64,000 bases of DNA from Piper betle (lineage: Eukaryota; Streptophyta; Magnoliopsida; Piperales; Piperaceae), in the NCBI GenBank assembly GCA_033002965.1, contig JAURVB010002028.1, positions 1-64,000 of the forward strand, written 5' to 3'. Below are positions 29,407-42,585 of this stretch, piece by piece; position 1 is the stretch's first letter, and each line of letters begins with the position of its first letter. The notes beneath the pieces were generated by a model. It saw only the letters and a list, made by a program, of their open reading frames with translations. It was not told the origin of the DNA and searched no databases. The translations under genes and the position numbers were made by a program.

Positions 29407-30345
29407 TGTAACACCCCAAATTCGGTCTAAGCTCGTAAACAGAACCGGCATGTTACAGGCCCCGGTTAGGTCGGCTAACTCAAACCCAACTCGCACAGAT
29501 CTAATCTCGACGTCTTAAGATGAAGATATTACTCATCATGCATAGATGAATGCACAAAATCCTAACATGATACTACATGGATGACATGCAAACTAAATTA
29601 CACACCATCACAATTACGATCAAAATCTATAAAAATTCTAAAATAAAATGGACAGAATTTCTCCTAAAAGTGTAATTAGGGTCACCCTGTCAAAATACTA
29701 TATATAAACATATATGTAAACATGTATCTATACATCACGCAACTTCATTCACACAATTTGTCATCGTGTCTTAGCATTCAATCATGTCACATCATCATAT
29801 CTTATCATCATCTCATGACATTCAATCATATCATACCATGTCTTAGCATTTCACAACATCCGCAATATAATAGTATCATAAACAAAATATAACCACTCAG
29901 TCGACTGACATGTGTGCAAGCGACAACAATGCTCCTCCGTCCAAGCTGGCTCCTCCAACTCTGATTATTACCTATATATAGTATAAAGACACGTCAGTAA
30001 CAAGTGTTACTGGTCCGAAAAATAAAATAACTATAACAAGCTGGCTTTGAGAGCAAACTCTCATATGAAAGAAAACATCATATACTCCACGTGAACACTC
30101 TGAAAGGTACTACTGAGGAGCCACTGGGTTGCAGACCTGGTAGCATCCCAAACTTACTGTTCTGCTGTTGGTACTGTGCTGCTCTCGGCACTTCTTTTTC
30201 AATACTTCACGTAAAACTTTATCCTAAGCCTTCTCCTTACCTCCATATTTCTCCTGGCCTTGAGCACGAAGGCCGAGTACTAGACAGTCGCCTTAATAAT
30301 TTTTGAACCACAATTCCTATTGGCGCGCTGTATTTACCAGTATTT
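29407..30345 (-). mobile_element. Partial family A LTR, inverted
   Basis: It begins TGTAACACCCCAAATTCGG, the inverse of the LTR right end, and runs collinearly with the inverted copy at 54284-55230 before similarity fades near 30345. The left two thirds of the LTR are missing. It meets another copy in the opposite orientation 330 bases further on. Confidence 0.7.
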
Positions 30346-30673
30346 CTCAGAATTTCTCTATTATTTCGTGGGAAGAATCTGTCGTGGAAGCAGCAGTCTC
30401 GGCTGGGGAATAAATTGCAGTAATGGATGTGAAGCGTTTACTGTTGCGTATCTATGTATGTGCGCTGTTTATTTGTTTACAACAGCAAAATTACATATAA
30501 GGTATATATAAGGCGTTGGCAAGGCGGTATATATATGGCAGAAGGTAGATGGTATTGCTGGTAATGGTGGATGAGCAATTGGTTTTGAAGTCACCAAACA
30601 AATGCCTGCACATCCTGCTGGGATTCAATAAAACGCCACTTAACTCAGCTCTCGCAACGAAAAGATAGACATA
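30346..30673. other. Unassigned spacer between two opposed LTR fragments
   Basis: No similarity to the LTR family is obvious to me and no gene is supported. It contains ATATATAAGG and TATATATATGG stretches. Confidence 0.3.
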
Positions 30674-32970
30674 CCAAACCCTAGCCGCCGCCCCCATACG
30701 CGTCACCGCCGCTACCGTGGATGTCGGTTGACGCTGCCAAGCACCGCCGCGTCATCACTGTGACACCCCGAGCAGCCACGGCTGTCATTCGGCCTCCACG
30801 ACCGAGCAAGCCGCGCCCTTGCATCGTATTTCTGTCCTTGATCACGCCACCGGTGACCGTCGCCGCCGCGATCTAGTCGTCGCCTCGACACCTTCGACCA
30901 ACCCACGACCTTCCCCGACCGGAGAGAGAGCCCATCGCCACCTAGGCTGGCCGGATCTAGTCACCCATCACCGCCTTTCTGTTTTAGCCATTTTCCGGCG
31001 AGCTGCCACCTCCATCGACCATGTTGATGTCGTAGACGCGTTGGGCTCGCCGAGCTGATTCTAACGGTACCCAATACCCCTGCTATTCCGCCAGTAGCCG
31101 CCACCGGCGATTGCTGCCGAAAAAACCACTGAACCGCCGAAAAATTGCCGTAACTCGCCGAAAACTGGATTCAGTGGAACTCACGGGTCTTCCACTAAGC
31201 TCATCCGATCGAACTTTGAATGCCATCGAGCACCGAATTCAAATTCTGAGACAAGTAATGAAACCCTAGCCATCGCCGATTGTCGACAATGAAAAGTATA
31301 ATTACCTCCTATTTAATTATTTAAAATTAATGATTATTAGTATAGCATGCTATGATTGATTAATTGTCACGATAAAAGTCTGATTGTGAATGAGATGATA
31401 ATTTGCATGATGTGATTGATAATGGATGAATGCTAATGATCTGATTAGGTAAACTAAATCTGAGCATGCTAATCGACTACAATATAACTTAGAATCACAC
31501 GATAAAATTAGTATGAATAGAATGAGTTAGAATTATTTTCACATTTATGATTGTTGATTGTGTTGTGTGTAATGTTCATGTTGAGTTGATGCATCATTCA
31601 ATTAGCGGGCGTTAGCTTCTAGATTTGATGTGTAAGTACGGAGTAGGAACTCACCGCCTAAGCACGATGACATACTTGGAGCTTCTACGAGGTCCATTTA
31701 GGACTCGCCTTTGCTTTACGCTATCTTCTGTTGTATGTTTGATTTATCATTTGCAAGACGGGTTAAGTAACATTTTATCGAATCCCACTTAACCCGGGCC
31801 ATTTTAACAAACTATTTTCCGAGATTAATAACCCTTGAGGATGAGATCCCTCGAGTATGTTTTCGAAAACAAAATCTACCACAAGTTATTTTCGGGCCTA
31901 TTGTACAAATCCCATCCCAGGCCTATATATATAATTTTACCGAGTTTTTAGTGAGATGGGGGATGGTGAAACTGATTTGCACGTATCATGAGCGGATACA
32001 CGTGACAGTCAAAGCGGGCTCTGGATTCGTGAGCGAATTGTTCCATTCCCAAAGGATCCTGACAACTTCGCATTTGAGTTCCTCACACCCGGAGAACGTG
32101 GAGTTTTATGGGTACTATTAAATACGGACTTGTAGTTCAAAGGGTACTAAAGGCGACTGCTTGAGAGTACTCGGCCTTTGTACTCAAGGCCCGGAGAAAT
32201 ATGGAGGTAAGGAGAGGGCTTAGGATATACCAGTAGTCCCAAAGGACTAAAAAATGAAATAAGAAATGCTAAGAGAGGCATCAACAGCAACAAATTAGTC
32301 AGGTTAGGATGCTACCGGGCCCTTCAGAGAGTTTACGAAGAGTATATGAATATTTTTTTCATATGAGAGTTTGCTTTCATAGGCAGTTTCATATTAGTTA
32401 TATTTTAGACTATTAACACTCGTTACTGACGTGTTTTTATAATATATGTCGGTGATAATCTTGATGGATGTGGTGCCTCATGGATGTGGTGCCTCAATGG
32501 AGGAACAATGATGTCGCTTGCACACACATGTCAGCCGATAGAGTGGTTAATATTTTGTTTATGACGTTATTATATTGAGAATGATGTGATTAAATGTTAA
32601 GACATGATGATATGATGTGAAATGTGAATAGACGCACAGGTGGGTTAAGACCCAAGCTTTAGAATGAGTTTATAGTAGATTAGATTATGTGTGAGTGAAG
32701 TAGTTTGATATATAAATATATATTTACATATGTTGATAGGGTGGCACCTAATTGCACTTTAAGGGGAGGTTCTTTCTGTTTTTTTATAGAATTTTTTATT
32801 GATTTTTATCGTAATTGTATTGGTGTGTAAATTAGTTTGCACGTCATCCATATAGTAGATTTTGTGTGAATGAAGTGGTTTGATATATAAATATATATTT
32901 ACATATGTCGATTTAACAGGGGTTTCCAAGATTAAATCCGCACGAGTTGTTCGGTTCGCAAGCGTGAATA
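30674..32970 (+). mobile_element. Family A LTR lacking both ends
   Basis: It starts inside the GC-rich block (AAACCCTAGCCGCCGCCC) and continues through the GTATAATTACCTCC junction, TATA motif near 31923, AAGGGTACTAAAGGCGACTG near 32139 and TTGCACTTTAAGGGG near 32751. It lacks the first ~480 bases and the GGTGTTACA end. A block starting TTTTGTGTGAATGAAG or similar is repeated near 32680 and 32865, so it is internally rearranged. It is more diverged than the copies after 54 kb. Confidence 0.7.
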
Positions 32971-33039
32971 GTTTGAAGCTCGTTCAGACTCAGCTCGAGA
33001 TCGAACGAGTTTTCAACATATATGTTTGATATCGACTCG

Positions 33040-33128
33040 AATTTAATTTTGAATCAGCGTGGATTGAATCCACGACCTCCAAGTGACCAATGTAAAGACC
33101 TACTATTTAAGTTATCACACCACATTGT
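33040..33128 (-). mobile_element. tRNA-like relic, possibly SINE-derived
   Basis: Read on the minus strand, GTGGATTCAATCC is a good polymerase III B box preceded by a GGAGGTC-type anticodon-arm-like stretch and, about 60 bases upstream, GTGGTGTGATAACTTAAATA resembling an A box. The stems do not pair well enough for a working tRNA. Confidence 0.35.
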
Positions 33129-33429
33129 TATTATATTATATATAAATAAATATAACTAGTTACAATTAAACTTATTAGTACTTATTAGTATATATATGTG
33201 TGTGTGATATATATAGACTATTTTAGCGGGGGACAGATAATATTTTTGTCTCAAATTTTAATTTAGATCGTTCGATTATAAGGAGGACCCAAATTTAATA
33301 AAAAAAATAAAAATTAAAAAATAAAACACCCCCACCTCCACCCGCATTTAATATGTAGTTAATAATAATATTTATTTGTGATTTTAAATGTATTTTGAAT
33401 AAACAAATGATATTATGTATATTATTATA

Positions 33430-33625
33430 TTATTTTATCAAGTCAAGTTCGAGTCGAACTATAAGTCGAGTTCGCATTATAATCGAGTCGAGTCAAATAC
33501 TGCCTTATTCAAACTCGACTCGTAAGATTCAAGTTCGAGTTCGAGTATTTAAATGTCAAGTTTCGAATCGAGTTGAGCCGATCCAAATATTAAATACTCA
33601 CGAACAGGGTTATCCAATTAGCAGC
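33430..33625. repeat. Dispersed repeat rich in TCGAG/CTCGA words
   Basis: Many GAGTCGAG, AACTCGACTC and TTCGAGT words occur within 200 bases. Similar texture occurs at 7560-7720 and 32990-33060. The composition is far from that of the surrounding AT-rich DNA. The class of repeat is unknown. Confidence 0.45.
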
Positions 33626-34977
33626 CCGTTAACAACGGAAAATCAGGCGATCTATTTTCATCGTTTCCGGGACGAGTAAATTTTGATGTGGCGTGATGTC
33701 CTTTTTATTAATGACGTGGCTTATTTTCTTTTGTTGAGATGACGTGGACAATCCAGCCACGTCATCAAGGGGAAATTGTCCCTCCCTTCCCCTCGGTATT
33801 TTTCCAACTGGCGCCATCACATCTAGGCAGGCACCGTCACTTCTAAGCGCCGCCCGCCGTCACCATCGCTGCCTCCGTTACCGGCCCCGGTTGGCCTCCA
33901 TTTTGTGGCCTTCTTCATTTTTTAGTGCCCGGTTCATTCAATTACTTAGGCGAATGATTCTTTGATTTGGATCGATTGCGTTTTCAGATTATGTTGTTGT
34001 TTGATGCAACTATGCCATGTGTCCTGTGTGATTGATTTTGGCTGTAGATAAACTATGCTATGTGTATACTGGTCGGTAGTTGATTTGGCTATAGAGCGAC
34101 TATGCGATGTGTGTGCTAGTTGGTAGTGGATTCAGCTGTAGAGAAACTATTGGATGTTTATATTGGTAGTTATTTCAGCTGTGGAGAAACTTGTTAATTT
34201 TAGCCGTATATAAACTATGTATGTTTATATTGGGAGTTGATTTAGCTGTAGAGAAACTTGTTGATTTAAGCTGCAGGTAAACTGTGTGATGTGTATATTG
34301 GCCGTTAATTTAGGTGTGGAGAAACGACAAGATGACCGATGTGTCACATGCGATTTCGGATGTACAATACTCATGTTTGTAAAGGCAGCATCGTTGTTGT
34401 TTGATTACATGTTAGGAACTACATGACCCAACAATGTCTCTTCTTTGGCCTACTGTATTGGCATTGAGAATTTCTCTGCTTTGGCAGCATTAATGCCAAA
34501 CTTGGAAATTGTATTTCTTACATCTTTCGGCAACTTCTTTACTTGGTTGAGCAAAGTTCTTCCGATTTTTCATTCTACGTATATTTTTTATTCCAAAATA
34601 TCCACTTGCTCCTTACTGTTGCTTTTTTTTTCTGTGAATTTGCATATGTTGCGTTTCTTAGTGTTGATGTTAGATGCCAAGTCATCTTTTGTTGTTGGGT
34701 GTCATTGATTACAAACCGCCTTTTCTTGTCTAGAACTTGATTGATTTGCATTTTGAATTTTTTTTTAAATGCAAAAAGTATCAGATTTAAGTTTTTATTC
34801 TGCTTTTACATGCCTTTTTATAGTCATTATTTATGTATCTTTTTACAAAGATACCTGTGTTTCAAACATTCTTTTTCATGTTTTTTAGATTCATCTTCTT
34901 TTTGTATACGTGAAGTTGTTTTGCATTATTTGGATGGCTACTCATACCAATTTGTATCTCTTCTAGAGTTTTGCACG
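33626..34977 (+). other. Probable promoter, leader and 5' intron of the PORR gene
   Basis: 33740-33960 is GC-rich and could be a non-coding first exon. An acceptor-like TTCTAG ends at 34965, 12 bases before the ATG of the PORR gene. The intervening DNA is T-rich, as expected of a plant intron. No protein is supported. Confidence 0.4.
34031..34327 (+). repeat. Degenerate minisatellite, about eight units
   Basis: Units of the type TTGATTTAGCTGTAGAGAAACT recur in tandem. Full units of about 43-48 bases (with a following ATGTGTATATTGG part) are mixed with short units of about 24 bases ending GAGAAACTTG. The units are diverged, so the array is old. Confidence 0.7.
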
Positions 34978-36357
34978 ATGTTGGCTCGATTGTCCCATGG
35001 TTCGTATTTACTGACCAAGTTTCTCAGGACCAATGAAGATAGTTGTCTGCAAAGGAAGCCTTCTTTGATATATGCAGTCAGTGAGCTGCTCTTTGATGTT
35101 ACCTTCAATCCGAAATTGTTTTTGTTTGACTCACAGACGAGAGGCATGACTACAAGCAGGAGGGTACAAGACAGAAGCAAGAAAAAAGGGTCCACGATCT
35201 GGAGATTGTTACAGAGAAATGGAAAATTCTATCAAAAGTACTGTTTGTGATGGAGGTCTTAAAGAAGGAACCTGAACAGATAATAAGACTGAGGGAGTTA
35301 GAGCAGTACAGAAGACAAATCAATCTTCGAAAACCGCATAAAGTTTCTGATTTTATTAGAAAGTCTCCTAAATTATTTGATTTATACAAGGATGAGCGTG
35401 GTATAATTTGGTGTGGATTCACTAAGCAAGCAGAGGAATTGTTGGAAGAAGAAGCACAACTGCTTGAACAACACAGCAACAAGATGGCAGAATACATTAC
35501 TAGATTTTTGATGATGTCAGTAGATAAAAGAATTCGTGTTGATAAAATTGTGCATTTTAGAAGAGATATGGGTCTACCCCATGACTTTCGAACTGATTGG
35601 GTACACAAGTTCCCTAATCTTTTCAAGCTGGTCAAAATAGATGACATTGACTACTTGGAACTTGTGTCATGGAATCCTGCCTGGGCAGTGACTGAGCTAG
35701 AGGAAAAGCGACACCAGGAATTGAGGCAAACCCACCTTCCCCAGGAGTTTTGTCTCTCCCTTTTCCCATGAAGTTTCCTCCAAATTATAAAAAGGTATTC
35801 AGATATGGTGGAAGAATTGAACATTTTCAGAAGAGATCTTATTTATCTCCTTATGCTGATGCTAGAGAATTGAGAGCTGGATCACAAGAATTTAATAAGA
35901 GAGCTGTTGCAGTTATGCATGAATTGCTGAACTTCACTCTAGAAAAGAAGCTGGTGACAGATCATCTTACCCATTTTAGGGAAGAGTTGGTCATGCCCCA
36001 AAAGCTGATGAGGCTTTTTTTAAAACATTTTGGAATTTTCTATGTTTCAGAGAGGGGAAAAGGTTTAGCGTTTTCCTAACTGAAGCTTATGATGGCTCTG
36101 AACTGAAAGATAAAAGCCCTTTGGTGCTTTGGAGGGAAAAACTTCAAAGTCTTATTGGATACAGGGGAAAGAAGAAAAGACCGGAAATTTTCAATGAATT
36201 TTCTGATGTTGAAGAAGCTTATTTATTTGAAGATGATCCTGATAAGAACAGTTTCAAAAATCTTGAGGATGAGGAAGATGCAGAAATTTTGTTGGATAAA
36301 ACCTCGATGGATGATCAAGAGATTGAGGTTGGAGAAATTTCTGATGCTTACAAATAG
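34978..36357 (+). CDS. PORR-domain organelle RNA-binding protein, single coding exon
   Basis: PORR (plant organelle RNA recognition, formerly DUF860) proteins such as WTF1 bind organellar group II introns and promote splicing. The start MLARLSHGSYLLTKFLRTN resembles a mitochondrial or plastid targeting peptide. The domain runs from about residue 60 to 390, with KKEPEQIIRLRELEQYRRQI, HKVSDFIRKSPKLFDLYKDE, DKIVHFRRDMGLPHDFRTDW, DYLELVSWNPAWAVTELEE and HFREELVMPQKLMRLFLKH. A long acidic tail (EDDPDKNSFKNLEDEEDAE) ends in DAYK and TAG. The frame is broken three times, always at a homopolymer one base too short: A-run 35182-35187, C-run 35739-35742 and A-run 36058-36061. Adding one base at each gives a continuous ~460-aa protein. 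The flanking coding sequence is well conserved, so sequence error is more likely than pseudogenisation. The exact PORR paralogue is not assigned. Confidence 0.85.
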
Positions 36358-39300
36358 CTTCAGGTATATTTTTAAAGCTGCTACATTTCATTGTTATGCT
36401 CAAACTATTAGTTTTGTTTATACATCTATACACCATTTGCTCACATAAGTATTCTAAATACATCTACCCCCCATTTACTCACATTGTGCTATTTGGTTGG
36501 TCTGATGGTTTTATTCACTCTTAATTTTCTGTAATATTACTCATGTGTTTCGTTCACTTGTACTCCTTAGAATGAATTTTTATCTTTCCTCAAAATTTCT
36601 TTTTCTAATGAGGAAGTCCTACCAGCAATTAACTAGCTGAAAATTATCGTGCTAAATTAAATACATTTACTATCTCTTTGGGCATGAGTATGACTGCTAT
36701 GATGAGAAGTTATTTGACCTTTAAATAATTGCTATTATCCTCTCAAAATTGTTTTTAATTTGATTTTGCCAAGGTTTGTAGTTCAAGCAATTAAAAAGCT
36801 GGATGGCACTAAATAGGCTCTGAGTTAGAGATAAAACAAAGGAGAAGCTAATATTTTCAACCCCTACTAACCAAATCCACTCATTGCCATTAAGTTGCTT
36901 AAATAACACAAAAGGAAGTCTGTGCATGTTTATTGTTGGCAGTCAATAACATTCCTCAACAACCTCAATGGGTACAAAAGAATGCTAAGGTCATGTTATT
37001 TCTTTAATATGTCATTTTAAAGACTACCAACAGGACTTGTTATTTTATATCGCAAACTAAGTACCTTTTAGTCATGAAGACAGTTTAAATGGGCTGCAGA
37101 TTCAAATGCTTAGTAAAGGTCTTCTTGAAATATAAAGGCTGTCAATAGCATGACTAGTATGCTTTCTACCATGACCTGAGTGGCACTATGTACATGCTAA
37201 AAATCTGGGTTTCTATCTATTGCAGCCGTTGAATGGTCATTTTACTGCAGGTGGAAATGCCAAAGTTACTAGCTAAGAACAGTGTAGAGAAGCCTGCTAG
37301 GTCAGTCCAAGAATTTTTTTTGGAAGGCAAATAAATGATGCCAATTTGTTATATGCTAAAACCAAACTGAGAAGACCTTTTTGTTCAGTGCATAAATCAT
37401 GTGCTTTTTGATTGAAGGTTCAGCTTGATAACTTATTCTTCAAAATTAGTCTTGCCAAATGCTTGGCTGGGTATACGTGGAAGTGCATGATGTTAATGTA
37501 ACAACAAGGAGAAGTGTATGTTGTTAATGTAACAACAAAGAAACCAGAAAATTGAGTGCTATAAGTTCGTTCTTATTCCACTAGTGCAACTTGGGGAGAC
37601 GCTGCCAGGAACACCACTATTGAACCCTTGTGCAGATATCTGCCATGATCACAAAAGGCGTCCTCGTGATGAACACTGCCACCGGCATAAGCTCGCCGGA
37701 GCTGGAATGACAGCAAGATGGAAGCTAGGATCAAAAAGCTTGATCCGGGGATTCTTATGGATGGTATGTTATGTGTGGCACATCTTGTGTTAGTTCATCA
37801 GGTTTCATGTTTCATTTGTTTCAGAGAATGGATTTTGTTACATCTATGGAAGAAAATACCATGAATTGTTTGTGGAGTTGTCTTCTTCAGTTTCTTTGCT
37901 TCTCTTGCCCTCGAATAAATCCCCATTCTTGGTTTTTCTTGACTTACAATCTTAATACTAATTCGTCCAAGGGCTGATTCCGTCTTCCCTCTAACTTGTA
38001 CTCAATTTTTTTCCTTTTTCTTTTAAAAAGTTCTGAACTTCAAACCCAAGTTGCGAAGTTCTATCATTTACGGAATCTAAGAGCGATGAAATTATGATCG
38101 ATATTCGATACTACTGCTTATTGAAGAAAACAAGTGTATAATTGCAAATAAGCGGTGCATTTTCATTTTCAACCAATATTAGATTCAGCCAGGTCTTGTT
38201 TGATAACAGACTGTTAAAAATGTTTGCATTGTTGTATCATATTCTGTACGTTTTTCTTTCTTTTTTTGTTTTTGCTTATATTATGAACATCGTTATCGAA
38301 TTCAATACAATGTGAATGAATCATAATTTTTACTTTCAAATTTTGGGATACATCACCGTCAAGATAGAGTCAATTAAAGTTTTATTGCCTTGTAATTATC
38401 AAAAAAACATTCCTTGTTATTATTAATTACTAGGCAAGTACCCGCACAATGTATGCTTTAATTATATAAATTCAAATATTTTACATTTTGCAAATAATAT
38501 TAAAACACTCAAATATTACTAAAATTATAAATAAATGTAATTAAAGTTAATAAGCTTAAATATAAAGATAATAATTAAACATTATTCAAATGAGCATAAT
38601 TGTTTTTACATTTATGATTTAATAATAGTTTTCTTTTCTTTTTTACCCTTAATTTTATTAAATAAACTATTTTAACAATTGTAGGTTGTATGAAAGTGTC
38701 AATAAAACTAATAATAAATATTCAATATATGACATTTTTAAATAGAAACCTAATAGGAACATCACATGTTAAACCTCCCGTAAATTTCCCTAAACTCAAG
38801 GAGAAACACATTTATATTTCCCATCATTTGAAAACATTTATATTTTATCAATGATATTGAAACACTCACATTATAAAATTTACAAAAATAAATTAAAATT
38901 AAACGTATATATAACCATTAATTTATTTCTTAAAAAATATTGCATATTGGTTTTAGCTTTTAACTATATTATATCTATCTTTTAAACTCATACAATATAT
39001 TTTAAAGTAGTTAACTTATTAGATCAACTGCATAAATTATATATTAATTATAAATTTTTAAAAATTTACTTGACTAATTATAAACATGTTTTTACAAAAA
39101 CAAATTAACAGTCACAAGGCTATAATATTGATAACAATATTATAAAACCCCATATGATTGTTGAATTATAGTACAAAAATGACTATTAACTTGAATAAAT
39201 AAAAAATTGAACTAAAGTAAAATTGACCATATTAATAAAAAATGTAAAAGGTCATTAGGCATACTAAAGGACAATTTTTTTATTGTGTCATGATTATAAA

Positions 39301-39556
39301 AAAATTTTAAAAATAAAATCACAGATCTAGTACTGAAGAAAATTAGAAGTCTTAAAATTAAATATTTAAGAGTACTGATGCAATTTCAATTATAAATTAG
39401 TATAAAAAACTAAGTAAATAATATATATATATATATATGTAAGAAGGTAATTTAAAACATTACCACAATTGAAATAAATAGCTGGAAAAATCAGTAGTAG
39501 AACTAAAATGACATAGTAATCAAGAAAAATAGAAATATAAAAGTGGATGTTTTAAA
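36358..39556. other. Downstream of the PORR gene: 3' region, then AT-rich DNA
   Basis: 36358-37980 is moderately AT-rich. A possible spliced 3' untranslated exon is 37586-37761, bounded by CACTAG and by GTATGT, with no coding frame I can defend. 38420-39540 is very AT-rich. GGCAAGTACCCGCACAATGT near 38433 resembles a word common at the edges of plant repeats, but no element ends were found. Confidence 0.35.
37480..37541. repeat. ~30-bp imperfect tandem duplication
   Basis: GATGTTAATGTAACAACAAG is followed immediately by a second copy, GTTGTTAATGTAACAACAAA, with matching AGTG(C/T)AT leads. Confidence 0.7.
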
Positions 39557-40073
39557 ATGGCCTCCCTTTTGCCAGCGCTCAAGAAGCACTACCATTTCGT
39601 CGTGAGGTCAGGCTCTCCCTGCTTTTTCCGGCGACTGCCCGAGCTCTCCGCTGGAGACTCTCCCTCTCGAACCACTTGTAGCGTTCATGCACAGCTCTGG
39701 CGGCTCCTACTCTATCATCATTCCATTCCTCCCCTGCAAAAATTTTCGAGGCTTGGTCTCTGTTCATGGCGATTTCACGAATAAGCTCGAATCTTTCCGA
39801 TCAGCACCCATCAATGTCCTTTACTCCTCACTAACCACAAAGCGAAGGCTCTCCTCTGCGGGTTCCAAGCTTGTACGACCGTACCCAGCAAGGCCGACTC
39901 CATTGCCACCATTGCATTCTTCCATCAGCGTGCCGAACCCCATAAGGCGGTGCCAGCTCTACCATATCGCTGTCTACAAGTGTGATAACTCAGCCGCCAA
40001 CCTCCGGCATGGTGATCCATTGGGAGAATCCCCTCCGACCTCCATGACCAAGAGAGGGCTGGGCGGAAATTAG
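39557..40073 (+). pseudogene. Possible orphan first exon with a targeting-peptide-like start
   Basis: A GC-balanced island in AT-rich DNA opens with ATG at 39557 and reads MASLLPALKKHYHFVVRSGS, basic and rich in Ser, Leu and Arg, like an organelle presequence. That frame closes at 39784. An overlapping frame continues to 40073 with RGLVSVHGDFTNKLESFRSA and LYSSLTTKRRLSSAGSKL. A single frameshift near 39680-39760 would join them. No downstream exon of the same gene is recognisable, so this is either a truncated gene or a fragment carried by a transposon. Product unknown. Confidence 0.35.
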
Positions 40074-42585
40074 GATCTACGAGACACAACTCTTCAAGTG
40101 AACAAAAGTTGAAATCATTCATAACAAATAAAACAGTTATCGTCCTCCCATACCTGCATGATTGAAGCTAGCAACAACTGCTACAAAAATTTATCTATAA
40201 AAAACTTAGAACTGAACTGATCATGACTGTCTCCTCCGTGCTTGATAAGAGTTGGCCCACTGCAGTCATTATAAGACCGCGTAACTGTACAAATGGACAA
40301 CTACAGGTAGGGGTGGCAGTGGACGGACACAGATACTTATCACCGATGTCTGTACTTCATGACAAACGTTCAAATGGACGGATAAAAGGAGGTAATTATA
40401 AATAAATAATTTTTTCAAATATAAATTAATTTTGTTTTCTATATATATATATATAATATTTGCTTAATAGAATAACATAGGCATTGTCATTACTATTATA
40501 ATTAACATATTAAGGAATAAAAAATTTACATAGAATCTGCTGAATCAATTTTGAAAAATAATTATCTAATAGTTCAATATCACTAAGCAAAATAAAATCT
40601 AATTGTTTCACAATTTTTATCTCAAATGACTGCCCTTAATATATAATCCACTTTAAAATGTTGATAAATCTTTTTAGAATAATATAAATAATATTATATA
40701 AGACCTAACAAATTGTTTTTTTTCAATAGACAAGAACTATGTATTAATCTTGATAGGTATTTGGAAAATCTTAACATTATTTCTAAATTTTTGGTTTATC
40801 TGTTATTAATGAATATGGAGGATAGTGACAAGAGGAATATGTAACTCCACCGTCATGTCCATTTTATCGTCTACACTAAAAATACTACTGACGCAAAATC
40901 TAGCGTAACCTCCAACAACTTACGATCATGCCCAACACTTTGGAAATACTGTGATTTATTATTAAGATTTAAATCATGTTCAATGTTTTATTGTGTTTTT
41001 TTATTATTTAATTAGATTCATGAGGCAGGGTTCTTACGAAACAATTTAGAAATCTTATTAATGTCATTGTATATTTCTTTTCAATTGTAAAATACAGGTC
41101 AGCAATCACCGGACCTCTTGTTGAACAATAATATTTTATATTATAGCTCAAAATGTGAGGATATAGGCTAGACGCAACACAACAAGAATAACAAGAGTTA
41201 AACGACACAAAACATATTCGAGCGTCGGATCATAAGTCCTTTTATTTTCAAGATTTATCCCGAGATTCTCAAAATTAACAACATCGAAAAATAAATAATG
41301 ATATTATTAAGTACCATTCTAAACAAAAGTCATTGGAAGACAATTATTGGTATTTATTTAGATTTTGTTCTCTCATTATTTAAGGTCTGTTCGCATAGCA
41401 AGAAAAAGAGAGAAATAAAAAATAGATTTTTCTTTAAAAAAAAATTTAATTTTTTGATAAACTTTTATTGTGTTTTTAGTTACATAAAAAAATCCATCAT
41501 TTAATATTGGGCTACTCATTTTCTCTCTTCTTCTTACATAATTTATGGAAAAGTGTATGTGAAGATTTTTTTTTAATGGACCTACATGGTGAAAAGTTCT
41601 CTTCTTTCTAATATATTTTTTTCGATTCAAATTCTGAAAACCAAACCAAATGGACCCTAGATTTAATGTGATTAAGATATATATATTTTGACATACCGAC
41701 TAAGAAATGTCTATAAGGTTGGAATTTAGAAGGCCATAATCACCTTTTTTTAAATCTAATCCATGGGAAAAAAAATTCTCGAAATATTGGTTCACTGCCC
41801 ATGTCAGGCTGGCTCGTATCTAAACCTAGTTCACCGTAGTTATATATTTAAAATATATATATTATAAATAACCAAGTTTTAATATTTTCTATCACAAATA
41901 ACTAAAATTGTAATTTATATTATATATAGCCATATCTAAATTTTTTATTTTATATATAGCCAATTTATATATTTTAAGAATATTTTATCAATAATATTTA
42001 TTTTATTGAAATAAATACTCTTAATCTTATTTTAAATTTTCTCAAACATATTTTTTTGTGTTTTATATAAATAATGTTAATTTCATTAAAAAAGAATTCA
42101 TAATAAAAATATATTTGACAAAAAAACATTTAATTTGACAATTTCAAATTAAAATTTTGAACATTTAAATATATATATTTTTGATGGACTAAAATTTAAT
42201 ATTTTTTAATTGTCTAAAATTCAATAAAATTTTTTTCTTTTTTAGCTAGTCAATAATATAGTTTTATATTGTACTTAATATTTATCAGCTAATTTTTTAT
42301 TTTTATATATAAAGTTGGCAAAAAATTATTAATTCTATCTATTATATATTTTGACATTAGTAAAAGTAAATCTTACGTGTATTTTTATCTTTATTTAAAA
42401 CTGATAAAATTTGGTTATAATTGATATAAAAATTTTTAAAATGGCTATTTTTTATATATTTTTATAAATTTGGCGTTCTTTGAAAAAATAATTTGAAGCA
42501 TAATTGTTTATAATATTTTCCATGAATAAAAAAGAAGGTAACGGGAAAAACCAAACCCAATCCTCCGACGAAGGTACCACTATCC
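40074..42585. other. Intergenic, AT-rich
   Basis: Apart from a candidate MITE at 41383-41659 I see only AT-rich DNA with poly-A, poly-T and short TA runs. The last ~60 bases are probably the aminopeptidase leader. Confidence 0.4.
41383..41659. mobile_element. Candidate hAT-like MITE
   Basis: The left end AAGGTCTGTTCGCATAG and the inverse of the right end, AGGGTCCATTTGGTTTG, are imperfect terminal inverted repeats of a type common at plant hAT-like MITEs. ATTTAA lies just outside or at both ends and may be part of the target duplication. The ~275-base interior is AT-rich and non-coding. Confidence 0.35.

Noticed and set aside
37584..37793. A coding exon after the PORR gene
   Set aside because: It is bounded by splice-like sites but encodes nothing recognisable. 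More likely untranslated or chance.
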